A DNA stretch of 52,316 bases from Deinococcus sp. Leaf326 (GCF_001424185.1 NZ_LMOM01000032.1:356862-409177); one strand, 5' to 3'; shown: positions 9,324 to 18,121, counted from the first letter of the stretch. A program made the numbers and translations. Notes: generated by a model not told the origin, from the sequence alone.

Positions 9324-9358
9324 TTATTGCTGGCCGGGATATGTTCAGCCAGCAATAA
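9324..9358 (-). terminator. Terminator hairpin after the sugar ABC operon
   Basis: A perfect 11-base inverted repeat (TTATTGCTGGC, with a 13-base loop) begins two bases beyond the permease stop codon. The T-tract after it is poor, so it may act as a weak terminator or protect the mRNA 3' end. Confidence 0.55.
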
Positions 9359-9359
9359 C

Positions 9360-10199
9360 TCAGGCCTTCACTCCTCCACTTGTCACACCCTGAACATAAG
9401 AACGCATCAGGAAAAGAAACAGCACGACCAGGGGCAAAGCAGAGAGGACATACGAAGCCATCAAGGCACCGTAATTAGGGGTCGAGCCCGTCGCCGCGCC
9501 ACCACCCTGAAAACCGACAAGCGCAACAGGAACAGTCCGGTGGACCTCATCCAGAACTAGCGAAGGGAGAAGAAAATCGTTCCAGACCGGTACCAGGCGG
9601 ATAATGCTCACACTCACCAGAATCGGCAGACTAAGGGGCAGCACTATCGAACGCAACAAAGCCCAGTGGCCGGCGCCGTCAAGACGCGCCGCTTCGAGCA
9701 TGTCACGCGGCATCGCCCGGAAAGCGGCGTACAACACCAAAATGGCAAACGGTTGCCCTGCGGCCACCGTAGGAAGAATGATTGCCAGATAGTTACTCGG
9801 CAAGGTCAGAGATTTGATCTGCACATACAGCGGAATCAGGGTCAGAAAATCCGGCACCAGAAGCAGGGCAAAAATCAGACCGAACAACAGACGGCGCCCA
9901 GGAAAATCAATCAGTGCCAACGCATAGGCACTCAGGGCCGCGAAGATAACCGTCGCCAGCACACTGGACAGGGTCACGATCACCGAGTTGAACAACGGTC
10001 CTTTGATCTGTTCCCAGGCAAGCACATAGTTCTCCGGATGCAGAGTAGCCGGCAAATTCAGGAGATTCTCGGCATACTGTACTGGACTTTTGAGCGAGTT
10101 CACCAAACTGAAATACACCGGGAACAACGAGAGAAGCGCCAGCACCAGCAATATCGCGTTTCGCACAAGCTCGCCCGCAGTCAAGGAACGGCGACTCAT
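9360..10199 (-). CDS. Carbohydrate ABC transporter permease, MalG-type
   Basis: This 279-residue inner-membrane protein has six predicted hydrophobic segments, the first at about residues 12-33 (LVRNAILLVLALLSLFPVYF). The EAA loop that contacts the ATPase is seen as EAARLDGAGHWALLRSIVLP near residue 185. Length and layout fit the CUT1 family of sugar-importer permeases, second subunit. Its start overlaps the stop of the preceding permease by four bases (ATGA), so translation is coupled. No ATP-binding subunit gene is present; CUT1 systems of this kind often share a multitask ATPase encoded elsewhere. Confidence 0.93.
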   Translation of the reverse strand: MSRRSLTAGELVRNAILLVLALLSLFPVYFSLVNSLKSPVQYAENLLNLPATLHPENYVLAWEQIKGPLFNSVIVTLSSVLATVIFAALSAYALALIDFPGRRLLFGLIFALLLVPDFLTLIPLYVQIKSLTLPSNYLAIILPTVAAGQPFAILVLYAAFRAMPRDMLEAARLDGAGHWALLRSIVLPLSLPILVSVSIIRLVPVWNDFLLPSLVLDEVHRTVPVALVGFQGGGAATGSTPNYGALMASYVLSALPLVVLFLFLMRSYVQGVTSGGVKA

Positions 10200-11140
10200 G
10201 AACGCTCCCGACCAATCAACCGCGAAGCACCGGTCAGGACAATCACGACCAGCATCAGCAGAACAGCAATAGCCATCGCGTAACCGTACTCACCGTTGCG
10301 GGTCGCTGTGTTGTACATCAGCAGAGCCGGCACAGTCGTCGCGTAGCCGGGCCCACCCGAGGTCAGAACCAGCGGACTGATGAAATACTGCACGTTACCG
10401 ATAATCGACAACAGAACGATCAGACCAAGCTGCGGCTTAAGCAGGGGCAGGTCAAGATACAGAACCCGTCGCCACCCCGTCGCCCCATCAATCTTGCCTG
10501 CCTCGAACACCTCCGTCCCGATGTTCTGAAGTCCCGAATAGAGCAGCAGCAGAAAAAACACATCGACATACGGGAACCCCAGGAAAATCAGGCTGTAGAG
10601 CGCGGTCGACGGATCGCTGAGCCAGTCATGCCGCCAGGCACCCAAGCCCACGCTACTCAGCACTGTATTGATCAGACCGTCACTCCGGAAGAACGTCCCC
10701 CACATGAGCAGCAGCACGAGCGAAGGCACCACAATGGGCACCACGAACAGACTCCGCCACGCATACTGACGCCGCTCACCACGCAGATTGAAGATCAGCT
10801 CGGCGATCAGGAGAGGCGGAATGACGGCCAACAGCAAGCCCAGCACCACCCAGATACCGGCATTGAGCGCCGCCTGACCCATCACCGGGTCGGTCAAGGC
10901 CCGCTGGAAATTTTCCAGGCCCGTAAAAGTCGGAACGTTCAATCCGTCCCAGTCGGTAAAGGCCCGCGTGATGGCCGTATAGGCAGGAACATAGGAGAAA
11001 TAGGCCATAAGCACAACGCTCGGCAGAACAAACAGATAGGCCGGCCACCCCTCGCGCAGCCGCCGCAGAGGCCGCTGGGGTGCACGCAGAACAGGCGAGA
11101 CGACCGGAGAGGGCAGGTCACCCTGAGAGGAAGTGGTCAT
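10196..11140 (-). CDS. Carbohydrate ABC transporter permease, MalF/UgpA-type
   Basis: This 314-residue membrane protein has a cytoplasmic N-terminal tail of about 35 residues, then six hydrophobic segments starting with AYLFVLPSVVLMAYFSYVPA. The EAA loop reads EAGKIDGATGWRRVLYLDLP. It forms the importer channel with the MalG-type subunit encoded next. It lies about 150 bases behind the binding-protein gene, from which it is separated by a terminator-like hairpin. That arrangement would give more binding protein than permease, as known for other importers of this class. Confidence 0.93.
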   Translation of the reverse strand: MTTSSQGDLPSPVVSPVLRAPQRPLRRLREGWPAYLFVLPSVVLMAYFSYVPAYTAITRAFTDWDGLNVPTFTGLENFQRALTDPVMGQAALNAGIWVVLGLLLAVIPPLLIAELIFNLRGERRQYAWRSLFVVPIVVPSLVLLLMWGTFFRSDGLINTVLSSVGLGAWRHDWLSDPSTALYSLIFLGFPYVDVFFLLLLYSGLQNIGTEVFEAGKIDGATGWRRVLYLDLPLLKPQLGLIVLLSIIGNVQYFISPLVLTSGGPGYATTVPALLMYNTATRNGEYGYAMAIAVLLMLVVIVLTGASRLIGRERS

Positions 11141-11164
11141 AAGCTGCGCCTCCAGAAGAAGAGC

Positions 11165-11208
11165 GTGAGAAAAACGTCGCCTGGCTGTTCACCATGCAGC
11201 GACGTTTT
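11165..11208 (-). terminator. Intercistronic terminator between binding protein and permeases
   Basis: AAAACGTCGC at 11171-11180 pairs perfectly with GCGACGTTTT at 11199-11208 across an 18-base loop. On the minus strand the descending arm ends in TTTTTCTC, the layout of an intrinsic terminator. It sits 84 bases beyond the binding-protein stop and just before the permease genes, so partial read-through is expected. Confidence 0.7.
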
Positions 11209-11291
11209 CCCTAGTCGGGACCAGAACTGGCAATCAGGAAGTGACACAGGTGGACCAGCCCTCAGAAACACCCAGGTCACCTCCGGTGATC

Positions 11292-12737
11292 TCACTTGTA
11301 CTTGGAGAAATCGACCTTGTTCTTGCGGGCGTAATCGTTGGCCGACTTATCGAGCAAAGTCTGTACCTGCGTCTTGGCCTGATCGATCGTAATATTCCCG
11401 GCCAGATACAGGCCGAAGATACGCTGCATGTCAGTCCAGCCCAAACCCGGCGCGGCGCTGCCTACGTTCAGCTCCAAGCGCGGCTTGGTCGCCTGCTGCT
11501 TGAACGGCGTACTATCGAAACTCGCAGAGAGCGGCGCGTTCACGCCCGGCCAGGTGGGCACATAGGTTGCGTTCTCCGCGATGATGCGCTGCACATTCTT
11601 CGGGGTGCCGAAATACCGCATCCAGTCGAGGACCGCCGCACTCTTCCCCGTCTCACGCATAGTCTTGTTGGCGAGCGGCGTGCTGATAGCGTACTGGAAC
11701 GACCCATTGCCCCCCACCGAGTTGGCGACGTAGGTTCCGGTCGCATAGGGGCTCTGGGCCTTGGTGAGCGTCGGAAAGTTGAAGGCACCGACCGCAAACT
11801 TGGCGCCCAGGTCCTGCAGACCCCGGATCGAGTAGCTGCCCTCGAAGATCATCGCCGATTTGCCACCCACGAAATCCTGATTGAAGGCGTCGTAGTTCTT
11901 GGAAGCGTCGAGGGTCAGGTAGTCGCGGGGCCAGGTATCGGTCAGTTGCTTGAAGGTCGGCCACCACGACATGAAGCGCGGGTCCTTGGGGCTGAGGATG
12001 CCCTTGTTGATGGCGACCGCCTCATCCAGACCCGACTGCCCCGGCTGCCCATCAAAGCGGGTCAACCGCGCAAAGTCCTTGCCGTAAAAATCAGTGACGA
12101 AGAAGTTGCCCCACCACGGATACGAAGGGACCTGATGGAAGGGATTGATACCGGCCGCCTTGAGCTTCTTCGAAACCGCAAGAAGTTCGGGCCAGGAGGT
12201 AGGCGGCTTGGCAATGCCGGCCTTCTTGAACAGATCCTTGTTGTAGAAAATCGTGAAAGCCACGTTGTCGGCACTCAGAACGTAGACCGATCCGTTGGGC
12301 GCACGGTTCTCGGCGACCTGGGTCTTATTCATCACGTCCTGCCAAGCCTTGTTCCCCGGAATATAGGGATTGGGCTGGGCAAAGGCCGGCGAGAGATCAG
12401 ACGCGACGCCCTTGGGCAGCGTGCTGTTCAGGCTGCTCGACTGCGCCCAGTAGACGTCGAACAGCTCACCAGCCGCCGCCTTCACGCGCACGTTGGTGTC
12501 GTTGTCGGGAATAGGTGTCGTACTGAACTTGATCTGAATTCCAGGATTGGCCTTCTGGTATTCGTCGGCGATCTGCTGAAAGGCCTTGAGGGGTTTGGCC
12601 GCGTCGGGCCAGTTGGGGGTGTACTCCTGCACGTACATAGTGATGGTGCCCTTCCAGGCACCGGGAGCAGCGTTGGCGGAACCGAGCAGTGCAGCGCCGA
12701 GCAACGACACGCTCAACAGGACTTTCTTTTGCTTCAT
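11292..12737 (-). CDS. Extracellular carbohydrate-binding protein of an ABC importer
   Basis: The product has 481 residues. A Sec signal peptide (MKQKKVLLSVSLLGAALLGSANA) is followed by a solute-binding protein of the family-1 type: ITMYVQEYTPNWPDAAKPLK, then a substrate cleft pattern with VAFTIFYNKDLFKKAGIAKPPTSWPELLA (about residues 170-200) and GKSAMIFEGSYSIRGL. It delivers a sugar or oligosaccharide to the permeases encoded downstream. The sequence does not fix the substrate; the many Trp and Tyr residues in the cleft fit a saccharide. A GGGAGG ribosome site lies seven bases before the ATG. The gene has its own upstream region with a small palindrome and is followed by an intercistronic terminator. 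Confidence 0.93.
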   Translation of the reverse strand: MKQKKVLLSVSLLGAALLGSANAAPGAWKGTITMYVQEYTPNWPDAAKPLKAFQQIADEYQKANPGIQIKFSTTPIPDNDTNVRVKAAAGELFDVYWAQSSSLNSTLPKGVASDLSPAFAQPNPYIPGNKAWQDVMNKTQVAENRAPNGSVYVLSADNVAFTIFYNKDLFKKAGIAKPPTSWPELLAVSKKLKAAGINPFHQVPSYPWWGNFFVTDFYGKDFARLTRFDGQPGQSGLDEAVAINKGILSPKDPRFMSWWPTFKQLTDTWPRDYLTLDASKNYDAFNQDFVGGKSAMIFEGSYSIRGLQDLGAKFAVGAFNFPTLTKAQSPYATGTYVANSVGGNGSFQYAISTPLANKTMRETGKSAAVLDWMRYFGTPKNVQRIIAENATYVPTWPGVNAPLSASFDSTPFKQQATKPRLELNVGSAAPGLGWTDMQRIFGLYLAGNITIDQAKTQVQTLLDKSANDYARKNKVDFSKYK

Positions 12738-12766
12738 GTGAAGACCTCCCAGGTCGTCGGAAGAGA

Positions 12767-12782
12767 CACATTACAAAATGTG
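12767..12782. promoter_or_regulatory. Candidate operator upstream of the sugar importer operon
   Basis: CACATT and AATGTG form a perfect six-base inverted repeat with a four-base spacer, about 30 bases upstream of the binding-protein ATG. It lies where a repressor or activator could act. No regulator gene is adjacent. Apart from this palindrome I see nothing else distinct in the 310-base gap up to 13047. Confidence 0.3.
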
Positions 12783-13034
12783 AAGAACCGCAACTGCCTG
12801 ATTTGTTACGGGACAGAATCAGCCAGAGTAAGGAGAACTGCGGAAGAGCTGGAGCTTGAACGGTTTAAAGTGTAGGCTGACCCAGCCAGGGCAGACTGAG
12901 GGGAGAGACTGTAGATTCACCCACGCGACAGGCGATGCTTCTCTGGTGCTCCTTAAGGAGGGACCGAGTCTGACGTCACAGCAGCTTGTCCGGAGATTGC
13001 GGCCGGAGCCAGAATGTGTGGACCTCTCCCCTCT

Positions 13035-13040
13035 TAGACT
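13035..13040 (+). promoter_or_regulatory. -10 element of a leaderless gene
   Basis: TAGACT ends exactly seven bases before the ATG of the next gene, and no ribosome site is present between them. Transcription would start at or next to the start codon. Confidence 0.55.
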
Positions 13041-13047
13041 CGGCGTC

Positions 13048-13596
13048 ATGGCAGGGCCCGTCACCCCCGAGCGGGGCATTGAGGAGATGTTGCGCGAGTT
13101 CCAGGGCTACGTCCTGGCCTACCGGCTGCGCACCGCCGTGGGGGGCCGTCTTCGGCCGCCCGGCGAGACCCTGAGCCTCAGCGAGTACGCCGGGCGCCGC
13201 CTGCAACGGCAGGGGCTGGCACGCGACCTCGTGAAAAAAGGGATCCGGCATGAGGAGATGCGGCTGCTCGACCGACTGTCGGACGAACTGATGTTCGGCT
13301 TCTGGCTCAACCCGGCCGAGGTCTCGGCGTTTCTGAGTGCGGCGCTCCGGCACGGCGCGCATCCGGCCATTGGCGACCCCGACGCTTTCGCTTCTCTCTT
13401 GACTCCCAGCGAGCAGGCTCGCCTGGGCGACCTGGGAGTCAAGCTGGTGTGCACGCATCACCTCACCTGCCTCACACTGGCGGCGCCCATCCAGGACCCT
13501 CACGCCCTGGCCCGCGTGTGGGAGCGGATCGAGGCGACCGTGCCGCCCCTATTCATCGACGAACTGGCCCGCGCTGGGCAGTTGAACCGACCATAG
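13048..13596 (+). CDS. Hypothetical protein, 182 residues
   Basis: I do not recognise this family. The product is cytoplasmic, without signal peptide or membrane segment, and mostly helical: IEEMLREFQGYVLAYRLRT, a charged middle part (KKGIRHEEMRLLDRLSDELM), then FGFWLNPAEVSAFLSAALRH and a C-terminal Leu/Ala-rich portion with THHLTCLTLAAPIQDPHALA. The open frame extends 64 codons further upstream. I chose the internal ATG because a -10-like TAGACT sits seven bases before it, the same spacing as in the next gene, and the upstream extension has no protein-like character. It is followed 39 bases later by the serine hydrolase gene, which has its own -10 element. Confidence 0.7.
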   Translation: MAGPVTPERGIEEMLREFQGYVLAYRLRTAVGGRLRPPGETLSLSEYAGRRLQRQGLARDLVKKGIRHEEMRLLDRLSDELMFGFWLNPAEVSAFLSAALRHGAHPAIGDPDAFASLLTPSEQARLGDLGVKLVCTHHLTCLTLAAPIQDPHALARVWERIEATVPPLFIDELARAGQLNRP

Positions 13597-13622
13597 ACCC
13601 GGCAGAGCGTAGCGGCGAGGCA

Positions 13623-13628
13623 TAGTCT
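13623..13628 (+). promoter_or_regulatory. -10 element of a leaderless serine hydrolase gene
   Basis: TAGTCT ends seven bases before the ATG, the same spacing as the TAGACT of the preceding gene, and no Shine-Dalgarno sequence is present. Confidence 0.55.
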
Positions 13629-13635
13629 GCTGAGC

Positions 13636-14649
13636 ATGTCAGCCGAACTGCAAGTCCCGGAAACCACGGCCAGAGTACTGGAGCGCGCCGTAGACGCCGG
13701 CCTGAGCGGCGCAGCCCTGGGCATGGTCGACCGCTCGGGCGCGCGCGGCACGCTGGTGCTGGGCCACGCTCAGACTCAGGGGGAATGCCGGCCCCTGGAC
13801 GCCGGGATGTGGTGGGATCTCGCCAGCCTGACCAAACCGCTGTTCACGGCCCGGCAGGTGCTGCGCGCCGCCGCCGAGGGTCGGCTCGACCCGGACGACG
13901 CGCTGAGCCGCTTTCTGCCCGAACTCGCCTGGATGCAGGACACGGCGCTGCGGGAACGCACGCTACGCCAGCTGCTGAGCCATACGGCAGGCCTGCCGGC
14001 CTGGGCGCCGCTGTACACCTGGGGCGACGCGGCCCTCATCCGCGCGCGGCTGTTACAGGAGGCGTGGCCGCTGGGCCCCGTGGGCCCGGTCGTCTACTCA
14101 GACCTGGGCTACCTGCTGCTGGGGCAGGTGCTGGAGCGGGTCTACGGACAGCCCCTGCGCGATTTCAGACTGGAGGACGGCCTGACCTTCTCACCGGAGC
14201 CGGGGCGCAGCGTGGCGACCGAGGTCTGTGCGTGGCGGGAGCGTCTGCTGCGCGGCGAAACCCACGACGAGAACGCCGGAGCATTGGGCGGCGCCGCAGG
14301 ACACGCGGGACTGTTCGGCACCCTGGACGGCGTGCTGAATCAGGCGCAGAAGCTCCTCAGTGGCGGCTGGCTGTCCCCAGTAGCACAGGCCGCCGCACTG
14401 CGCCCGGAAGCGCCTGGGCGCACCCTCGCCTTCGTAGGCATGGTCCCCGGCTGGAGCGGAGGCGGCCTGTGCGGACCACGCGCCTACGGCCATACGGGCT
14501 TTACTGGTACGGGCCTGTGGGTCGAACCGGACGCAGGACTCGCCTGGACCCTGCTGACCAATCGGGTCCACCCCTCGCGCCACGGCAGCACCGACATTCA
14601 GGCGCTACGCCGGGCCGTAGGCAACACCCTGTTGGCCGCGCAACACTGA
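13636..14649 (+). CDS. Serine hydrolase of the beta-lactamase/class C esterase fold
   Basis: The 337-residue protein has no signal peptide, so it is probably cytoplasmic. The active-site SxxK is SLTK with Ser64 and Lys67; the second motif is Tyr154 in VVYSDLGYLLLG, and the third is the HTG of YGHTGFTG near the C-terminus. These fit penicillin-binding-protein-like esterases and class C relatives (Pfam Beta-lactamase) rather than true resistance enzymes, which are exported. Substrate is unknown; candidates are small esters or peptides. The gene appears to be transcribed alone as a leaderless mRNA. Confidence 0.88.
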   Translation: MSAELQVPETTARVLERAVDAGLSGAALGMVDRSGARGTLVLGHAQTQGECRPLDAGMWWDLASLTKPLFTARQVLRAAAEGRLDPDDALSRFLPELAWMQDTALRERTLRQLLSHTAGLPAWAPLYTWGDAALIRARLLQEAWPLGPVGPVVYSDLGYLLLGQVLERVYGQPLRDFRLEDGLTFSPEPGRSVATEVCAWRERLLRGETHDENAGALGGAAGHAGLFGTLDGVLNQAQKLLSGGWLSPVAQAAALRPEAPGRTLAFVGMVPGWSGGGLCGPRAYGHTGFTGTGLWVEPDAGLAWTLLTNRVHPSRHGSTDIQALRRAVGNTLLAAQH

Positions 14650-14665
14650 GCAGGCCCGGCCACGC

Positions 14666-14695
14666 TTGCACCTTCCGTATCCGGCGTGCTAGGTT
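14666..14695 (+). promoter_or_regulatory. Promoter of the tRNA gene
   Basis: TTGCAC (14666-14671) and TAGGTT (14690-14695) are separated by 18 bases and end 28 bases before the mature tRNA. This fits a vegetative sigma-factor promoter. Confidence 0.55.
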
Positions 14696-14722
14696 CTTGC
14701 CTGCGCCCGAGAAGGCCACATG

Positions 14723-14800
<78 letters not shown>

Positions 14801-14803
14801 AGA

Positions 14804-14835
14804 ACCCCCGTCCAGTACGGGGGATTTTTGTTTTT
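14804..14835 (+). terminator. Intrinsic terminator of the tRNA gene
   Basis: CCCCCGT and ACGGGGG pair over a five-base loop, followed by ATTTTTGTTTTT. It starts a few bases after the encoded CCA. Confidence 0.9.
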
Positions 14836-15068
14836 CCGTTTGTCATTCCCCAAGATTGTCGGCACGCCTGTCGGAGCACATTTTGTCTGGGAAGGCCATG
14901 AAATGAGACGATGGCTGATCGGGGGAGAAGCCAATACCCCAAGCCGACTGAAAGTTTCAGGAGTCAGGAAGAGCTCGACTCCACTTCACTGCACAGGCCA
15001 ACTAACTTGCGGCAACTTCCTGATCCTTACCGACCAGGGCGCACAGACTCCTCCGTCCTCCCTGGCCT

Positions 15069-16193
15069 CTACCGCAACACCTTCAGGCCCGACAGATTCT
15101 GCTCGATCCAGGCGACGACCGGCCGGATCTGCCGTTCCATCTCCTCGGCGTCGGTCGTCACACTGCCGTCATTGAGGTAGGTATACGCAAAGGCCCGGCC
15201 GTCCGCTGTCTCGACGTAGCCGGTGAGTGTCAGGATGCCCCAGCCACTGCCCGCCTTCGCGGCCCAGTAGGTGGTTTTGAGTTTCGGCGCTGCGGGCCGG
15301 CAACATCCGGCCGACATGATGTCCCGGAGCACCGCACGGGTCGCCGGCCGGAGCGACTGACCCGGCAGGGTGCGGGCCATGAGGTCTGTGTAAGCCCGCG
15401 CGGTGCTGGTGTTCTGAAGGTTGACCTCCATATCGGGAGCATAGGCCGGGCCGTGGAAATACAGGTCCAGCTGACGCTCGACTTCCGGACCCGTCCGCTT
15501 CTGCGACGCGGCGATCAGACTCTGGGCGGTCTGGAGGCGCTGGTCGAAGGGCTGCGCGCCGTAGAGACGGGCTCCGGCGGCTGTCTCCGGGGTCATGACA
15601 GCCGGAATCAGACCGGCCTGAGCAGCCCACCAGGCCTTGGTGGTGAGTAGCACCGAGGTACAGGGGCTGTCCTGGCGAACCTCGCGCGCCAGCCGCTCGG
15701 GGCCGTAGGCGAGATGCAGGAGATCCGAGGCCGTGTTATCACTCAGGAAAATTGCGCGTCGGGCCAGCACCTGCAGGCTGTTGGCCCCAGCCGGGTAAGC
15801 CTCGATGCTGCGGTTGGCCGCCGTGGTGGTGAACTGGGTGTTCAGGCGGAGTCTGCCCGCATCGACGTCGCGCAGGGCCCTCTGCACGACAAGGGGTTTG
15901 AAGAGACTGGCCAGGGGCTGCACGTCGTCGGGACGGCCCAGAAACACGGCCCGGATGGGAGTCAGGGTTTTGGGTTGGTACTCGGCCGCGTAGAAGTTGA
16001 CCCGTCCGGTGACGCCCGCAGGCAGGGGAAGACCCGTGGGCGAGATGGGCACCGCACTATCCATTGGGCGAGCCACACAGGTGGGAGCCGCACCAGCTGT
16101 GGACAAGGGGACAGGCACCATAGCAAGCGCTCTCGCCGAGCCCAGAAGGGCAAGGGCGAGAAAGGCAGAACAGGAGAGTGCAGGCGAAGGCAT
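15069..16193 (-). CDS. Class A beta-lactamase-like serine hydrolase, exported
   Basis: From the ATG chosen here the product has 374 residues, beginning with a signal peptide (ALSCSAFLALALLGSARALA). The class A fold motifs are present: SxxK as SLFK (Ser96, Lys99), SDN at 151-153 in FLSDNTASDLL, and KAG at 313-315 in place of KTG. The usual Glu166-type loop (ExxLN) is not obvious, so it may be a penicillin-binding or esterase-like relative rather than an efficient beta-lactamase. It acts outside the cytoplasm, probably on cell-wall peptides or their mimics. The open frame extends 35 codons upstream, but that would bury the signal peptide. It lies downstream of the C39-like peptidase gene on the same strand. 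Confidence 0.85.
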   Translation of the reverse strand: MPSPALSCSAFLALALLGSARALAMVPVPLSTAGAAPTCVARPMDSAVPISPTGLPLPAGVTGRVNFYAAEYQPKTLTPIRAVFLGRPDDVQPLASLFKPLVVQRALRDVDAGRLRLNTQFTTTAANRSIEAYPAGANSLQVLARRAIFLSDNTASDLLHLAYGPERLAREVRQDSPCTSVLLTTKAWWAAQAGLIPAVMTPETAAGARLYGAQPFDQRLQTAQSLIAASQKRTGPEVERQLDLYFHGPAYAPDMEVNLQNTSTARAYTDLMARTLPGQSLRPATRAVLRDIMSAGCCRPAAPKLKTTYWAAKAGSGWGILTLTGYVETADGRAFAYTYLNDGSVTTDAEEMERQIRPVVAWIEQNLSGLKVLR

Positions 16194-16360
16194 GGCAGAA
16201 CAACGGTCGCAGGTGGAGAAAAAAGAGTCAAGCCCGCCCAGTCCGCGCTGAGGGCGGGCGACCCCGCCGAGGAACTCAGTCCGGCAGAGGGCCAACACCC
16301 ACGTTCACGTAGGAAGGTTGACCTCGACATCCAGTCGAGCAGGGTCTACGCCTGACAGGC

Positions 16361-17278
16361 TCAGCCGCCTAGACCGCGCTGCGCCACCCTCCGGAAGTGC
16401 AGAAGCTCCTTGCTGTCGGGAAAGGTATTCAGGGCCAGGCGGGTATAGCGCAGGGTCTTGCTGTGGTGGCCAGCCTTCGTCCAGGCCTCGAACGCTTCCT
16501 GGCGGTACAGGAAATACAGCCGGGGCACCCCCAGCGCCACCGCGCGGTCGAAGTTGGCGGCGGCCGCCGTCACGTTGCCCAGACGTAAGTTGGCCTTGCC
16601 CAGACCCCACCAAGCGTAGGGATCGCCGGGCTGGGCCCTGGCCCGCGCCTCGGTCACGCGCTTGAGCCGCGCCCAGTTCGTCGCAGCGCGCACGTCCTGG
16701 CCCAGCACGGCCTGCACGTCACGCTCCTTGCTCGCCGGGTAGGCCACGAGGTACTCGCCGTTGTAGAAGTGCCACAGCTCCGTGAACTGCGCCTCGCTGA
16801 GCCACAGCGCTGGCCCCAGCAGCGGGTCGCTGACCAGGAACCGCCCGGCGCGGTAGCCGTACACCGTGCGGAAGTGCGCGACATTGCTGCCCGCCCTCAG
16901 GCGTTGCTGCACGACCACCGGCAACCCGCGCGACACCAGCTCGCGGACGAGCGCCGGGGTCCCTGCCGAGCGGATCATGCTGCGCAGGCCGAAGCGCCCC
17001 AGGTACGCCGCGAGTTCCAGACTGGTCACCTGCGGGTCACCGGGAAAGTCCTTGAGGGCCGAGGCCGCGTGCGCCTGGGTCACGCGGGTGCCGTGGTAAC
17101 CCAGGACGGTCAGGGCCGTCACGGGTCCGCAGTTGTCCGGCCCCTGACGTTCGTAGCGAATATTGCTGAGCGTGAAGCTGGCCGGCGCCGCTGCCGCGCC
17201 GTTCCCCGGCAACGCGCCGAGCAGAAGGGCCAGGGCGACGAAAGCCGCAGGAGTCCGGCGAGCAGGCAGGGAAGTCAT
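16361..17278 (-). CDS. Exported C39-like cysteine peptidase with C-terminal TPR-like repeats
   Basis: The 305-residue product starts with a signal peptide (MTSLPARRTPAAFVALALLLGALPGNGAAAA). Residues about 40-165 form a papain-like C39_2 domain: Cys50 in QGPDNCGPVTAL, His135 in VAHFRTVYGY and Asp151 in LVSDPLLG make a plausible catalytic triad. Residues about 210-305 are helical and TPR-like (PYAWWGLGKANLRLGNVTAAAANFDRA). Proteins of this build are usually annotated as C39 family peptidases of unknown substrate. I used the internal ATG that opens directly on the signal peptide rather than one 12 codons upstream. Its neighbour downstream is another exported hydrolase, so both may act on the cell envelope. 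Confidence 0.87.
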   Translation of the reverse strand: MTSLPARRTPAAFVALALLLGALPGNGAAAAPASFTLSNIRYERQGPDNCGPVTALTVLGYHGTRVTQAHAASALKDFPGDPQVTSLELAAYLGRFGLRSMIRSAGTPALVRELVSRGLPVVVQQRLRAGSNVAHFRTVYGYRAGRFLVSDPLLGPALWLSEAQFTELWHFYNGEYLVAYPASKERDVQAVLGQDVRAATNWARLKRVTEARARAQPGDPYAWWGLGKANLRLGNVTAAAANFDRAVALGVPRLYFLYRQEAFEAWTKAGHHSKTLRYTRLALNTFPDSKELLHFRRVAQRGLGG

Positions 17279-17473
17279 GATCCACTGTGAGGCCAGCAGT
17301 GCGGCGGGGGACACGGGCAGGGCTTGAGCTGGCCTTTCGGATCAACGTACGGAGCCCCGAAGAGCTGGCACCCGAAAGGTGTGCCGGACAATCGGGCAGC
17401 GTCTCCATTGAGCATCAGAGCCGGACGGGGGCGCTACCGGCCACAGGCTCTCCCTCCAGCGGCAAGCCACAGC

Positions 17474-17989
17474 TCAGTTGAGCAGGGTGCCCCGGATGCC
17501 CTGGGCGCAGGCCACACGGTGATGTACGGCCTGGACGTCGAGCACACCGTACTCGCACAGCCCGGCCGCGACCACCTGCACCTCCGCCCAGGCGCGCCGC
17601 AGCGCCGCGCGCGCCCGGCCCACCAAGACCTGCAGATAGGCGTCAAGCGTGGCGAGCTCCTCGGGTTCGGTCAGGGCCGCCTGCAGCAGCGCGCGGGGAT
17701 CACGGCCGGAAATGGGCGGGCGCACCCCAAGAATTTCCGCCGCCGCGCCCTGGGCCAGCGCCGTCATGACGACCGCGTCGAGGAGGCCCCGGTTGTTCTG
17801 CAGGGCCCGCAGATCGGGTTCCAGCGCGTAATGCACGGCGGCGTCGGTCAGACTCACGGTCTCCAGGCGCAGCGGCGCACGCGCCCCCAGACAGGCCAGC
17901 ACGGCCTCAGCGGCCAGCAACTGCGCCAGAATCTCAGCGCGGGGGAGGTGGAAGGGAACGGACTCGGTGCGCAGGGGGGTCTGGGTCAT
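17474..17989 (-). CDS. Hypothetical protein, 171 residues
   Basis: I do not recognise a family. The product is soluble, Ala/Leu-rich and predicted mainly helical: AEILAQLLAAEAVLACLGAR, then HYALEPDLRALQNNRGLLDA and a C-terminal helix pair with VGRARAALRRAWAEVQVVAA. It resembles in style the accessory helical domain of some metallopeptidases, but no metal motif is seen. It is divergent from the copper locus and about 195 bases upstream of the C39 peptidase gene on the same strand. Confidence 0.7.
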   Translation of the reverse strand: MTQTPLRTESVPFHLPRAEILAQLLAAEAVLACLGARAPLRLETVSLTDAAVHYALEPDLRALQNNRGLLDAVVMTALAQGAAAEILGVRPPISGRDPRALLQAALTEPEELATLDAYLQVLVGRARAALRRAWAEVQVVAAGLCEYGVLDVQAVHHRVACAQGIRGTLLN

Positions 17990-18107
17990 ATACCTGAGTA
18001 TCCTGATCGGATTAAGCCACGTGCAACGCCCTGCAATCGCAACCCGAACTACAAAGGAATACCGCCAAGGGCTCCGGCTCAGGACATGGCGCCTTTCCCG
18101 GACACGC

Positions 18108-18113
18108 TATGGT
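18108..18113 (+). promoter_or_regulatory. Possible -10 element of the copper locus
   Basis: TATGGT lies eight bases before the ATG of the DUF2946 gene with no ribosome site between, consistent with a leaderless transcript. Confidence 0.35.
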
Positions 18114-18121
18114 GCCGACGA

